42,993 nt of DNA from positions 1 to 42,993 of IMG/VR virus record IMGVR_UViG_3300035698_015022. One strand, given 5' to 3'. Below the pieces are notes generated by a model. The model was not told the origin of the DNA. It was given only the letters and a program-made list of their open reading frames with translations, and made no database searches. The stretch is from a virus. Numbering within the stretch: position 1 is the first letter of the stretch; the number at the start of each line of letters is the position of its first letter. Both the position numbers and the translations under genes were made by a program. Positions 1 to 7,954 of the stretch are shown here, piece after piece.

Positions 1-814
1 TACTCAGATCCATTATTATTCCCAGAGTATCAATCTTGTTGCCTAACTGCCGGGCAACAGCGCTTCTCTCTACATTTAGAAGGGCAATTTCTCTTTCTGC
101 GCGCTTCTGCAATACTCCTTTGGCCCTTCCAATCTCTCTGGTTGAAATCAACTTCTCTCCGGCCTCTTCTGCCTGAACCAACAACTCTGTGTTTATCCTG
201 TCTATGTTAGCGTCTATGTCTGCCAATTCTGTTTCTAAGGGTTCTATCCCGAGCTTTGCCTTCTCCTGGGTAAAGAGATCCATTAAAGAAACAGGAGCTG
301 GGGCTTCAGTTTCAAGCCCTTCCTCAATATCTGCCAGTATCGTTGCTGAATCTCTAATGTCAATATCGGCATCTTCTCCAATGGAATCAAAAATGGTCTG
401 GGCAAGTTCGTTTGCCTCGCCTGCATCTTGATCCACAGGTGGCATAGCAGTGCTTGCTATTTCTGCCTTTATCCTTGAGCTTGTCACGACTTCCCCTCTT
501 GCTTTGATTGCCTCACTTGCGTTATACCAATCCCAAGAAGGATAACCCGATGGAGGGGGACCTGTTTGAGTTGGAGCTGTTGGCTTAGCCTCTGCTATTG
601 GTGCAGGTGTGGGTGTTGGCGTAGGAGTAGGCGTAGGAGTAGGCGTAGGAGTAGGCGTAGGCGTTGGTGTAGGCGCCACAGGTGCAGCCCCTGCTGCAGG
701 TGCAGGCCTAATAATTTCAAAACGTTTGCCTGTCTCTGGGTCTCTTGCACCCCATTCGTGGATACGTCCATCAGGTAATACTTTGCTTCCTATTATTGTC
801 TTGTCTATTGGCAT
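1..814 (-). CDS. tail-associated protein with Thr-Pro linker and coiled coil (3' end cut by window edge)
   Basis: An open reading frame begins with ATG at 814 (MPIDKTIIGSKVLPDG) and stays open for 271 codons to the left edge. The N-terminal 40 residues are globular-looking. Next come an Ala/Pro stretch and eleven Thr-Pro dipeptides at about residues 49-70, a classic extended linker. The remainder is acidic and helical, ending in an Arg/Glu-rich coiled-coil-like segment around residues 200-271. It follows the fibre gene at 826 with an 11-base gap, so it belongs to the tail operon. I do not recognise a family. The truncated gene at the right edge (42582-42993) may be its C-terminal half. The plus-strand Gly-Val-rich frames here are shadows of the Thr-Pro codons. 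Confidence 0.75.
   Translation of the reverse strand, partial: MPIDKTIIGSKVLPDGRIHEWGARDPETGKRFEIIRPAPAAGAAPVAPTPTPTPTPTPTPTPTPTPTPTPAPIAEAKPTAPTQTGPPPSGYPSWDWYNASEAIKARGEVVTSSRIKAEIASTAMPPVDQDAGEANELAQTIFDSIGEDADIDIRDSATILADIEEGLETEAPAPVSLMDLFTQEKAKLGIEPLETELADIDANIDRINTELLVQAEEAGEKLISTREIGRAKGVLQKRAEREIALLNVERSAVARQLGNKIDTLGIIMDLS
621..662. repeat. 12-bp tandem repeat coding a Thr-Pro linker
   Basis: Three exact copies of GTAGGAGTAGGC and a half copy stand head to tail on the plus strand. On the minus strand they encode part of the (Thr-Pro)11 linker of the 814 gene. Because the unit is a multiple of three, slippage would change linker length without breaking the frame. Confidence 0.85.
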
Positions 815-825
815 ATTAAATATTT

Positions 826-2133
826 TTAAGTTTTAACTTCTTTTTTTTCTAACACATCTATTTTCTCTAAAAGCTCTTTTTGACCTTTAATTAACATACC
901 GATAATCGGTTTTAAATCTATATGCTTCTCTGCATTTTTTCTCCTTTCAACTATAAACTCCTTCGGAAAGGCCTTAGTGTCAAAGCAGAGAACATCATTC
1001 ACCGTTGTAGCCTTCTTTATCTTTTTTAACTGGGTAAGCCCTGATTCAAATGTCGGGATTGGAGAGGCATCGTTTCTTTCATCATACCAACAGAGGTCTG
1101 CCCACGCCGCATCTCCACGACGAACCCTCACAGTATCATCAGTGGTGTAATAATACATCTGCCCGACATACAGATTCGTTGTAGGAAAACCGTTACTATT
1201 CCAAAGCCGCATTCTTGTTAAAAACTTTGTCTGATATGAATATGTGTCTATCAATTCAGTTGTGCCACCATAAATACTACCTGTTATGTAAAGATTCCTC
1301 CATCCAATACCAGAAATACCTAAGTCGAGAGTAGCATTTGCGCTTGGAACAAAATGCACATACGAAGCATTCACCAATTCTAAAGAAGCAAAACGGAGAT
1401 TGCCATTGTGATAATTGTAAACTCCTGTCTCAGAGTAAAATTTAATCGTTGCACTGTCAGCAGTAAGTTCAATCCCTGTAGTTCCAACCACAAGCAGAGT
1501 GCCTGTCCCATTATCTACAAGATAACTTTTAAGACTATCTGCGGCGTTCCACCAAGTCAGAAATGAAGCATATCCGCCAACAGTTGCTATTTCGAGTCGC
1601 GCATTTCCTGTTGTAGCAGTCCTGTATTTTCTTCCTGTTATTATTCCAGCAGTAATATAATCACCAGACAAAGTAGATCCGGCCCCCATTGTTATTGCCC
1701 CACTGATTATTGCTCCAGCGGCAGTTAAAACTCCTGCCTGTGTGATTGTAACAGCTGGTGCTCCTGTTGGCCCAGCTGTAAAAGCTGTAGCCCCACTTGA
1801 TAAGATAGTAGTATTTCCTCCTGCCGTAGCAGACAACGAGGTTGCCCCAATAGTCCAGCCTCCAATAGTCCCTGCGGTTGCTGTGATAGTTCCTGCAATG
1901 TTAGCGCCAGTTGCAGCCAATATCCCCAAAGGCGTAACCCTGAAAGAAGCATTGGCAAAAACAGCAGCGCCAAGCCATATCCCATTTTTATCAGCTTTAA
2001 ATACAGTATCTCCAGAACCTATGGCCAACTCTTTTAATTTTTTTAAATGAGCAAACCCCATCCTCTCTTGGGCTTGAGCTTGCAATATATCGTATTTTTC
2101 ATCAAATAAAGGTTTTCCTTCTATTAAAATCAC
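826..2133 (-). CDS. tail fibre or spike-like protein
   Basis: 435 residues. An N-terminal helical segment (about 1-40) is followed by a Gly/Ala/Thr-rich beta-repeat region (about 45-170). Its TITATAGTIGGWTIG-type repeats are common in phage tail fibres. Residues 170-350 look like a beta-structured distal domain. The C-terminal 80 residues become charged and helical (ERRKNAEKHIDLKP, then a Leu/Glu/Lys coiled coil), which resembles a trimerisation or chaperone-type tail end, although no S74 peptidase motif can be read with certainty. It lacks a signal peptide, unlike several neighbours. The start overlaps the stop of the upstream hub candidate by four bases. The likely role is host recognition on the virion. 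Confidence 0.7.
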   Translation of the reverse strand: MILIEGKPLFDEKYDILQAQAQERMGFAHLKKLKELAIGSGDTVFKADKNGIWLGAAVFANASFRVTPLGILAATGANIAGTITATAGTIGGWTIGATSLSATAGGNTTILSSGATAFTAGPTGAPAVTITQAGVLTAAGAIISGAITMGAGSTLSGDYITAGIITGRKYRTATTGNARLEIATVGGYASFLTWWNAADSLKSYLVDNGTGTLLVVGTTGIELTADSATIKFYSETGVYNYHNGNLRFASLELVNASYVHFVPSANATLDLGISGIGWRNLYITGSIYGGTTELIDTYSYQTKFLTRMRLWNSNGFPTTNLYVGQMYYYTTDDTVRVRRGDAAWADLCWYDERNDASPIPTFESGLTQLKKIKKATTVNDVLCFDTKAFPKEFIVERRKNAEKHIDLKPIIGMLIKGQKELLEKIDVLEKKEVKT

Positions 2134-3575
2134 GATTGTCTTTTTACATTATCTCCATAACCAAAATTCTCTACTTCCGGAGCATCATTTGAATTTACAG
2201 TAAAGTCAATTCTTATTTGAAGCGCGGCAACCTCGGGGATGGTCCCTTCTGTAGTTTTTACCTGCATCAGCTTTGTATCATCAACAACAGTTACCGCATC
2301 GGAAAAAGATGCCTCATGTTTCTTTTTATACTTAAACCCAATCGCTGTGCTCGCTGGCAGGCTCACATAATCTGCGAAGAAATCCGAAGCGGTCTTTAGA
2401 AAGGATCTGGCACCTGCCTCTGTCAGGACCATTGTCTCAATGTAAGCAGAGGCGTATTTAGCGCTCCAGTTTAGCTTATCTACCCCAACCGAAGTAGCAC
2501 TTTCCCACGAAACAAGTAAATCCGCTCCTACGGCCAACACAGCCCCTATAACAACACTTGAAAGACCTGCCGACACCGGATAGGATAAATCAAGAACCTT
2601 TAGATAATCTTTAGAGTAAGAACCTAAGCTATAAACTCCTTGTTCTGTTGGGTTGCCTGCGCCATTTGAGAACCCAAATACTGGGATTGTCAATAGAGTA
2701 GAAACTGCTTGAGGGTAAACCTCACCATATTTTTCAGGACTCCATTCACCGGGTATCCTTTTATCAGGAACTAATCTTACTCCATCATAAAAGTAGATCC
2801 TGCCATATTTCCCTGCCTGGGCATATACATAATTGTCATCTCTAATAAAAGCGTTGATCCCATTTTCTTCGATGGAATCTGAGGTCTGCCAACTCTCGTC
2901 ATCATAGGTATCCCAACGTATTATTTCAGTTTTATTGACATGATCATCAATGTAGGTGCCAATAAGAAGGTCAATATCAAACTCAATCATTGTCTTTATC
3001 CTATATGGTGTTCTTAAATCCAGAGCATTTGCAGTAAATTGGTGGCCGGTATCTTCATAAACCTTAGCAACATAATTAGCATCTCCTATAAAGAGCCTTA
3101 ATCCTCGCACTACCATTGGATGAAACTCTGCATCTTTATTTGTAAAGGTAGCCCAATCCTCTTCTGCGTTAGTAGTCCAATGTGCCAGAGTAGCGATATC
3201 TGCTATTGGTATTCTATGAAGGCTTTCTGCGGTAGCCCAGTAAATATACCCATCATATTCGGCTGCTCCTAAGCAACCATCAGCTCCGGTGGCAACAGTT
3301 GTATGAACCAAAAGCCAGGTGCCTGTTGTTGACCTTCTCCATATCTTTCCAGTCGTGTAGGAGAACCAAAATGTTTCTCCGCTTGATACTGCAAGGCGCA
3401 CTCTACACAAAGCATCTACGGTTGATCCGCTCTCTTTTGCTAATGCCTGGTGGATTTTAATAAGGCCGGGAGTGCTATGAACATCTATCCCGACCATTTT
3501 AGCCACGCTTCCCAGTATCCCTGAAAACTTACTATCGGCTAAACCTTTTAAACCTTGTGGAAATAATACAGGCAT
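2130..3575 (-). CDS. tail hub or nozzle candidate, beta-propeller-like
   Basis: 481 residues. Repeated Tyr/Trp-rich strands of the type DGYIYWATAESLHRIP, GLRLFIGDANYVAKVYE and DNYVYAQAGKYGRIYFYDG at about residues 105-270 look like blades of a beta-propeller. A more immunoglobulin-like C-terminal part with VENFGYGDN closes the protein. P22 gp10 (a tail accessory factor of similar length) and the T7 nozzle gp12 have comparable architecture, so I suggest a tail nozzle or hub. This rests on fold-like pattern, length and position next to fibre genes. No signal peptide is visible. It overlaps both neighbours by one to four bases, showing tight translational coupling. Confidence 0.5.
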   Translation of the reverse strand: MPVLFPQGLKGLADSKFSGILGSVAKMVGIDVHSTPGLIKIHQALAKESGSTVDALCRVRLAVSSGETFWFSYTTGKIWRRSTTGTWLLVHTTVATGADGCLGAAEYDGYIYWATAESLHRIPIADIATLAHWTTNAEEDWATFTNKDAEFHPMVVRGLRLFIGDANYVAKVYEDTGHQFTANALDLRTPYRIKTMIEFDIDLLIGTYIDDHVNKTEIIRWDTYDDESWQTSDSIEENGINAFIRDDNYVYAQAGKYGRIYFYDGVRLVPDKRIPGEWSPEKYGEVYPQAVSTLLTIPVFGFSNGAGNPTEQGVYSLGSYSKDYLKVLDLSYPVSAGLSSVVIGAVLAVGADLLVSWESATSVGVDKLNWSAKYASAYIETMVLTEAGARSFLKTASDFFADYVSLPASTAIGFKYKKKHEASFSDAVTVVDDTKLMQVKTTEGTIPEVAALQIRIDFTVNSNDAPEVENFGYGDNVKRQS

Positions 3576-3829
3576 TATTTTTTCTCTTTATTTTCTTTTT
3601 TCTTTTTAACTTTTAATAAAGTAATTGTCTGCTTTCCATCGCTAATATCAAATGGTTTTCCTTTATGGGCTAAATCCATAAGATGATTCATTAATTCCCC
3701 AGCTCCTAATTGAGCGCCCTTTTGTGTTATTTCTCCTTTGATCCTTTTATAGGCCTGCCAAATATTATAGATAACAAGAGCCACAACAACGATTGGTATT
3801 AAAAGTTCACTAATTAAGTTAGTCATCAT
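3575..3829 (-). CDS. small single-pass membrane protein
   Basis: 84 residues. A hydrophobic N-terminal helix (LISELLIPIVVVALVIYNIW, about 5-24) is followed by a basic stretch, a Gly/Leu helical segment and a Lys/Glu-rich tail. It overlaps the preceding small exported protein by four bases and ends at the first base of the hub candidate's start. The family is not recognised. The topology would fit a spanin-like, holin-like or anchoring role, but nothing in the sequence decides between these. Confidence 0.65.
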   Translation of the reverse strand: MMTNLISELLIPIVVVALVIYNIWQAYKRIKGEITQKGAQLGAGELMNHLMDLAHKGKPFDISDGKQTITLLKVKKKKENKEKK

Positions 3830-4068
3830 AATTGTTTTTTAATTAAAATATTTATCCCTCCTCCAAACTCTATTCCCCCAAAACCTACTTCTAAATCCTC
3901 TAACACTTCAGCCTGCTCCGCCGTTATACAGATCTCCTCCTGTTGTTTTGTGATAATCACATAATCACATTCGGGCCTTCCCATCTCGGCCCCAATATAA
4001 ACGCTTCCTCCAAGAAGGAGAGCTATTATTGCTGCTTTTAGCTTTTTTAATATTTCTTTTATTTGCAT
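3826..4068 (-). CDS. small exported or membrane-anchored protein
   Basis: 80 residues. The basic N-terminus is followed by a hydrophobic segment with small residues (KAAIIALLLGGSVYIGAEMG, about 11-30), then an acidic domain with two cysteines (GRPECDY and EEICITAEQAE). The C-terminus is Gly-rich. This is a signal-peptide or signal-anchor pattern. The start lies inside the 3' end of the beta-helix gene (10-base overlap). Function unknown. It is one of five consecutive exported-looking products, interrupted only by two small virion-type genes. Confidence 0.6.
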   Translation of the reverse strand: MQIKEILKKLKAAIIALLLGGSVYIGAEMGRPECDYVIITKQQEEICITAEQAEVLEDLEVGFGGIEFGGGINILIKKQL

Positions 4069-5405
4069 GTTGCTGGTTTAGTTGTTGTAGCTGTTAATGC
4101 TCCATTTAAAGCAGTGACATATGTTAGTCCTCCCCCATCACTGTCTCCCATTACCAGACAGCCAGAATCATCTGCGTCTCCTATATAAACAGTGGTTGAA
4201 GCAGTATCGTCTAAAACATTCAAATCTTCAAAAGTAGCAATAGGAGCAACAAATTCTCCCGTATCTGCACGAAAGTAGAATACAACAGTATTTGACCCAT
4301 CTCCCCTCAATATAGAGAAATAAACAGCGCCAGTAGTATTACAACTTCTAAATAATCTAATCTGTGCTGTGCTTGACGCATCGCCAGGCATAGCATCTAA
4401 ATTTCCTATAATGTTTCCGCTTGTGTTTGTCCATTTCAAGTATTTATTCGCAGTCATCTCTATATGATCTCCTATCTTTGTTATTGGAGTTGTATGATTC
4501 AAGAACGAAACAAAGGTTTCTGTGCCACTGTCTGTTAAAAATGTAGTTGTGTAACTGCTGCCATTCCCTTTTATGACATTGTATTGTCCAGAATTTATTA
4601 CTACTCCCTTATCAAGAAGTTCTAACCAACCATCAAATTCATTCGTATCTCCTGTAATGTTCACCCCAGTAGCGCTTGTTGCGCTCTCTATGGCAAGATT
4701 TTTTGCTGTATTCCTATTCCCTGTCATTATTAAACCAGTGCTACTTGCGTGATTATAAGGATAAATTCTTCCTCCAATAATATGATTAAAATTGTGGGCA
4801 ATGTTTATTGAAGTTGCGCAATCATAAATATATGGATTATAAACAGTGTTATAAAGAATAGCGGTTTGGAGAAGCATTCCCGTATCAAATTTCTCCATCA
4901 CTGGATTTTCAATTGTTGAATACAGGTTTCTATACCAGTGAATCCCAATGCCTTGACGTGTAGTTGTCTGCTTGAAATGAGGATTAACAATCCTAACATT
5001 TAATAAATTGCCCCCTGCTGAAGTTTTTAAGAAGGCTGCATCAAAATCTCCTTGGATTATCGCACCCTTATCAAAAATTAAATCCGTATAAGAAACCTTT
5101 ATGAAAATAGTTGTTGCAATATTGTAAGTTCCTCTTTTTATATAAACAGTTCCTCCCTCAGCAGGCAAAGAGTCAATAGCCGCCTGTATCTGAACATCAT
5201 CAGCAGTTCCGTTACAAACGTAATCTCCTACTTTACCCGAGGGAGCAACAGTTACAACGGGAAGCAGATCCGTAATATACTCATGATAAATAATATCTCC
5301 CTCTCCTAAATCACTGATCTGTTGTAAAGTATAGGCACCACTAACTCCTGCAACTAAGAAAAGAATAATTAATCCGGGGAATAAGTATCTTAATGTTTTT
5401 TTCAT
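4059..5405 (-). CDS. exported right-handed beta-helix (pectate-lyase-like) protein
   Basis: 448 residues. Residues 1-24 form a clean signal peptide: KK, a hydrophobic core LFPGLIILFLVAGV, then SGA before Tyr. Residues 55-110 match the entry into pectate-lyase/tailspike beta-helices (ADDVQIQAAIDSLPAEGGTV, then IKRGTY), followed by many short Asn/Gly/Ile rungs to about residue 290. The last 130 residues form a different beta domain. Such helices bind or cleave polysaccharides in phage tailspikes, but a cleavable signal peptide is unexpected for a virion protein. No catalytic residues can be assigned by eye. Confidence 0.7.
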   Translation of the reverse strand: MKKTLRYLFPGLIILFLVAGVSGAYTLQQISDLGEGDIIYHEYITDLLPVVTVAPSGKVGDYVCNGTADDVQIQAAIDSLPAEGGTVYIKRGTYNIATTIFIKVSYTDLIFDKGAIIQGDFDAAFLKTSAGGNLLNVRIVNPHFKQTTTRQGIGIHWYRNLYSTIENPVMEKFDTGMLLQTAILYNTVYNPYIYDCATSINIAHNFNHIIGGRIYPYNHASSTGLIMTGNRNTAKNLAIESATSATGVNITGDTNEFDGWLELLDKGVVINSGQYNVIKGNGSSYTTTFLTDSGTETFVSFLNHTTPITKIGDHIEMTANKYLKWTNTSGNIIGNLDAMPGDASSTAQIRLFRSCNTTGAVYFSILRGDGSNTVVFYFRADTGEFVAPIATFEDLNVLDDTASTTVYIGDADDSGCLVMGDSDGGGLTYVTALNGALTATTTKPATCK

Positions 5406-5406
5406 A

Positions 5407-5577
5407 TTAAGGTTTAGTTTGTTTTGTAAAAGTGGTTGCTGGCTTAATCTGTTTTGTGGGATTAGCTATCGGTTTAGGTTGCTTCTTTTTCGTGCCAAAC
5501 TTTGCTTTTCCAAACTGTGCCACTCCGAATCTTGGCGATCTTGGGCTAACTGGTTTTTCTTGTTTGGTGAAAGCCAT
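5407..5577 (-). CDS. small basic protein with Phe-Gly motifs
   Basis: 56 residues from the ATG at 5577, which follows the stop of the adaptor candidate (5579) by one base (TAGAATG). An alternative start at 5598 would overlap the adaptor gene and is less attractive. The protein carries three closely spaced FG motifs (RFGVAQFGKAKFG) and a Lys/Pro/Thr-rich low-complexity tail. Similar short FG-rich proteins occur among phage structural genes, but I do not know a function. Confidence 0.5.
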   Translation of the reverse strand: MAFTKQEKPVSPRSPRFGVAQFGKAKFGTKKKQPKPIANPTKQIKPATTFTKQTKP

Positions 5578-5578
5578 T

Positions 5579-6295
5579 CTAATAATCATATCCATCATCT
5601 CCCCTGTGACTGGCAGGGGGTAATGCGCCCACTATTTCTTCATCTAAGTTGGGAATAGAGAACTCATCTAAGGTCGCCTCTAAATCTCTATCGTATTCTA
5701 AGTCTTTCCGGCTCAAAGCCATATCATTATTGTTTTTGTATTCTATTCCTACCCTTCTGGCCCAAAGTTCGTGGAACTCCCTGGGGAAACCATGAGTAGT
5801 GGTAGTAGGATCAACCGATAAATCAGCGAGTCCTTCTAAGTCCGCCAAATCAGCAGGAAAAGCATTATAAACCAATTTAAACCCATCTGTTACCTCAACA
5901 ATTGTGCCTGAAAGAATGTAGATTGCCTGTCGCCTTATAAAGTATCGCGGATCTAAATTATCAAAGTCGTTTACTATTTTGGACTCCTGAAGCACATCAG
6001 CATAATGTCTTCTGGCAAGCGGAGTAGCTATAACGTAATCTCCGGCAGCAGAGAACTTTAATTCAAGAGAAACTATATTATTTAAGACATCGCTTGGAAA
6101 AGCATACTCTCGTTGATCATCAGCCAAATCATCTAAGGAAGGGATATTCCATATCTCGGACCTTCTTTGCTGGATCTTGGAAGCAATTTCATCTTTGAAG
6201 ATATTGGCATAGACCAACATATCGGCAAGTGTAAATGTCGTGGTATTGGTCTTTGTCTTTTTGTGAACTAAAGCGGCAAGTTGTACTCCGGTCAT
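5579..6295 (-). CDS. head-tail adaptor/connector-like protein
   Basis: 238 residues, mostly helical at the N-terminus (about 20-60), with a middle segment of the type REYAFPSDVLNNIVSLELKF (about 62-81). Many phage adaptor proteins have this sort of segment, with a Tyr-Pro-Ser-Asp strand leading into a beta domain. The C-terminus is acidic. It sits among tail genes rather than directly after the capsid gene. A gp4- or T7-gp11-like adaptor role is my inference from pattern and context; alternatives include another portal-vertex protein. Confidence 0.45.
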   Translation of the reverse strand: MTGVQLAALVHKKTKTNTTTFTLADMLVYANIFKDEIASKIQQRRSEIWNIPSLDDLADDQREYAFPSDVLNNIVSLELKFSAAGDYVIATPLARRHYADVLQESKIVNDFDNLDPRYFIRRQAIYILSGTIVEVTDGFKLVYNAFPADLADLEGLADLSVDPTTTTHGFPREFHELWARRVGIEYKNNNDMALSRKDLEYDRDLEATLDEFSIPNLDEEIVGALPPASHRGDDGYDY

Positions 6296-6313
6296 TTTTA
6301 TTTATTTATTTTA

Positions 6314-7954
6314 TTAATAGTCCATTATTATTCTTCTTCCTCTCCCATAGATAAGAAGCGCATCGTTTTGAATAAGATAACAAGCATTTATCCAATACTG
6401 GTTTCTGGCTTCATTGGAAACTCTTATCTCGTCCATTTTACCATTCCAAGGATATGAGGAAAGGTTGGTTGCCATGCCAATAATAACATCGCTATTAGTA
6501 GGAGTGTTCTGCTCTTTTGCAACAGGAGTTCCAACCTGAACTCCATTTTCATAGATTGAAATGTTCGTCCCATCATAAACAAAGGCAATGTGAACCCATT
6601 GAGCAAACTTAGTAAAAGTATAGTAGGTATAACCACCATTGTAATAAAATCTAAAAGTGTCATTGTTCCAAAGGTTTATGTACAAATTCGTTCCATCTTT
6701 ATGAAGGAAAATTCGGTAAGCTGAGGTATCAAGAGCATAGAGCCAAGAAGAAATTGTAAAGTTCCCATTAAATTCTAATCCTGTTCCATTTCCAACATTT
6801 ATGTAGTCGGCATCTCCGTCAGATTCCTGCCCGTTGGATATTTTACCAACAACTTCAATTGGCTCGTCTGGCCCTTTCTTTGCTCCATCATTATCGTTAG
6901 CTGTGCTGTCGGCTATATTAGAATTATCTGGGTCATCGTGCGCATGTTGAGTCATCTTGTAACTACTATTCCAAACATTTTCAGCTATTACGTCACCAGA
7001 ATCCCCGATATAATCATCGTTATCTATATGGCCTGCATCATAATAAAGATAAAGTTCTGTGTCGGTTGAACTTGAAATGAGCCAATCTGATTTAGATACC
7101 CAAAGCCAGGACTTCTCATTAGCATCGTCCCATTCCTCTATCTCCCCATAGAGTTGAGTTTCCCCATCTGCTTTAGTAAGGGCAATCTTCTTTCTGTTAT
7201 CATTAGAGGTTAGTTCGTCAAATACAGCAGAAACATCATCAGACCTTAGACCAGAAGAAGCGCTTAAATAGACAAGCACAGGGAAATGCGTAAGATCGTC
7301 ACCTACTAAAGACGAATCAACTGTAATCTTTAATCTTTGACCCCAACCTGATAAAACTGGGTCTAAATGTCCATATCCGCCATCATCTCCTACCGCCTCT
7401 AAAAAAAACTTCTCTTTCGTCCAAAAAGGGTATTTTATAGTCATCTGCAAGTATCTTGTTTCTCCTTTGGGAACAAAATAGCTTACGCTGTTTTTAGCTA
7501 TAAAGCCCTTTTTAGATTTCTCTTTTAACCTTCCTTTAGCTAACCGATTGTCAAACCTTTCTCTATCAAACTCGCTAATCTCTATATCTTGCCACTCGTC
7601 TCCTATAATCTCTTTTGCTACTGTCATTGTCTTTGTTTCATCGGCAAAATATGCCTGAATGTCTATTGTCTGCCCTTTATTACTGTTGTTCGTAATTGAA
7701 ACATAGACAATATCTTTGCCTGGCGATCCATAAATTTCCTTGTCCGTTCTAATAATTAAATCCTCTCCAGATAAGTTGTCTGTATATGGAAACTCAATTA
7801 TCTCTCCATTAACCTCTACAGAAGGAATAGCAGTAGAATAGTTTGAGGTAGCAAAGGCAAGCACAATCACTCCTGTGGCAACTAAAAGCTGTTTCCATTT
7901 CCTCTTTGTCCACTCCCAGGCATTCTTTAGTTTTGTTTTTATTTTATCAATCAT
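6314..7954 (-). CDS. membrane-anchored DUF2341/LamG-type surface protein
   Basis: 546 residues. A basic start (KIKTKLKNAWEWTKRKWK) leads into one hydrophobic helix (QLLVATGVIVLAFATSNYST, about 22-41), giving an anchor or uncleaved signal. A beta domain at about 45-190 precedes a DUF2341-type module: LKITVDSSLVGDDLTHFPVL, then ELYLYYDAGHIDN (about 208-330). A LamG/concanavalin-like jelly roll follows (about 380-530), with the hallmarks FTISSWLYA, WVHIAFVYDG, ISIYENG and GKMDEIRVSNEAR. Both modules occur in bacterial cell-surface adhesins and bind glycans or proteins. The gene overlaps the giant gene by eight bases. Confidence 0.75.
   Translation of the reverse strand: MIDKIKTKLKNAWEWTKRKWKQLLVATGVIVLAFATSNYSTAIPSVEVNGEIIEFPYTDNLSGEDLIIRTDKEIYGSPGKDIVYVSITNNSNKGQTIDIQAYFADETKTMTVAKEIIGDEWQDIEISEFDRERFDNRLAKGRLKEKSKKGFIAKNSVSYFVPKGETRYLQMTIKYPFWTKEKFFLEAVGDDGGYGHLDPVLSGWGQRLKITVDSSLVGDDLTHFPVLVYLSASSGLRSDDVSAVFDELTSNDNRKKIALTKADGETQLYGEIEEWDDANEKSWLWVSKSDWLISSSTDTELYLYYDAGHIDNDDYIGDSGDVIAENVWNSSYKMTQHAHDDPDNSNIADSTANDNDGAKKGPDEPIEVVGKISNGQESDGDADYINVGNGTGLEFNGNFTISSWLYALDTSAYRIFLHKDGTNLYINLWNNDTFRFYYNGGYTYYTFTKFAQWVHIAFVYDGTNISIYENGVQVGTPVAKEQNTPTNSDVIIGMATNLSSYPWNGKMDEIRVSNEARNQYWINACYLIQNDALLIYGRGRRIIMDY

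Noticed and set aside
566-836. Plus-strand frames rich in Arg/Cys or Gly-Val dipeptides
   Set aside because: They are read-outs of the Thr-Pro repeat on the other strand and cross the start of the minus-strand gene.
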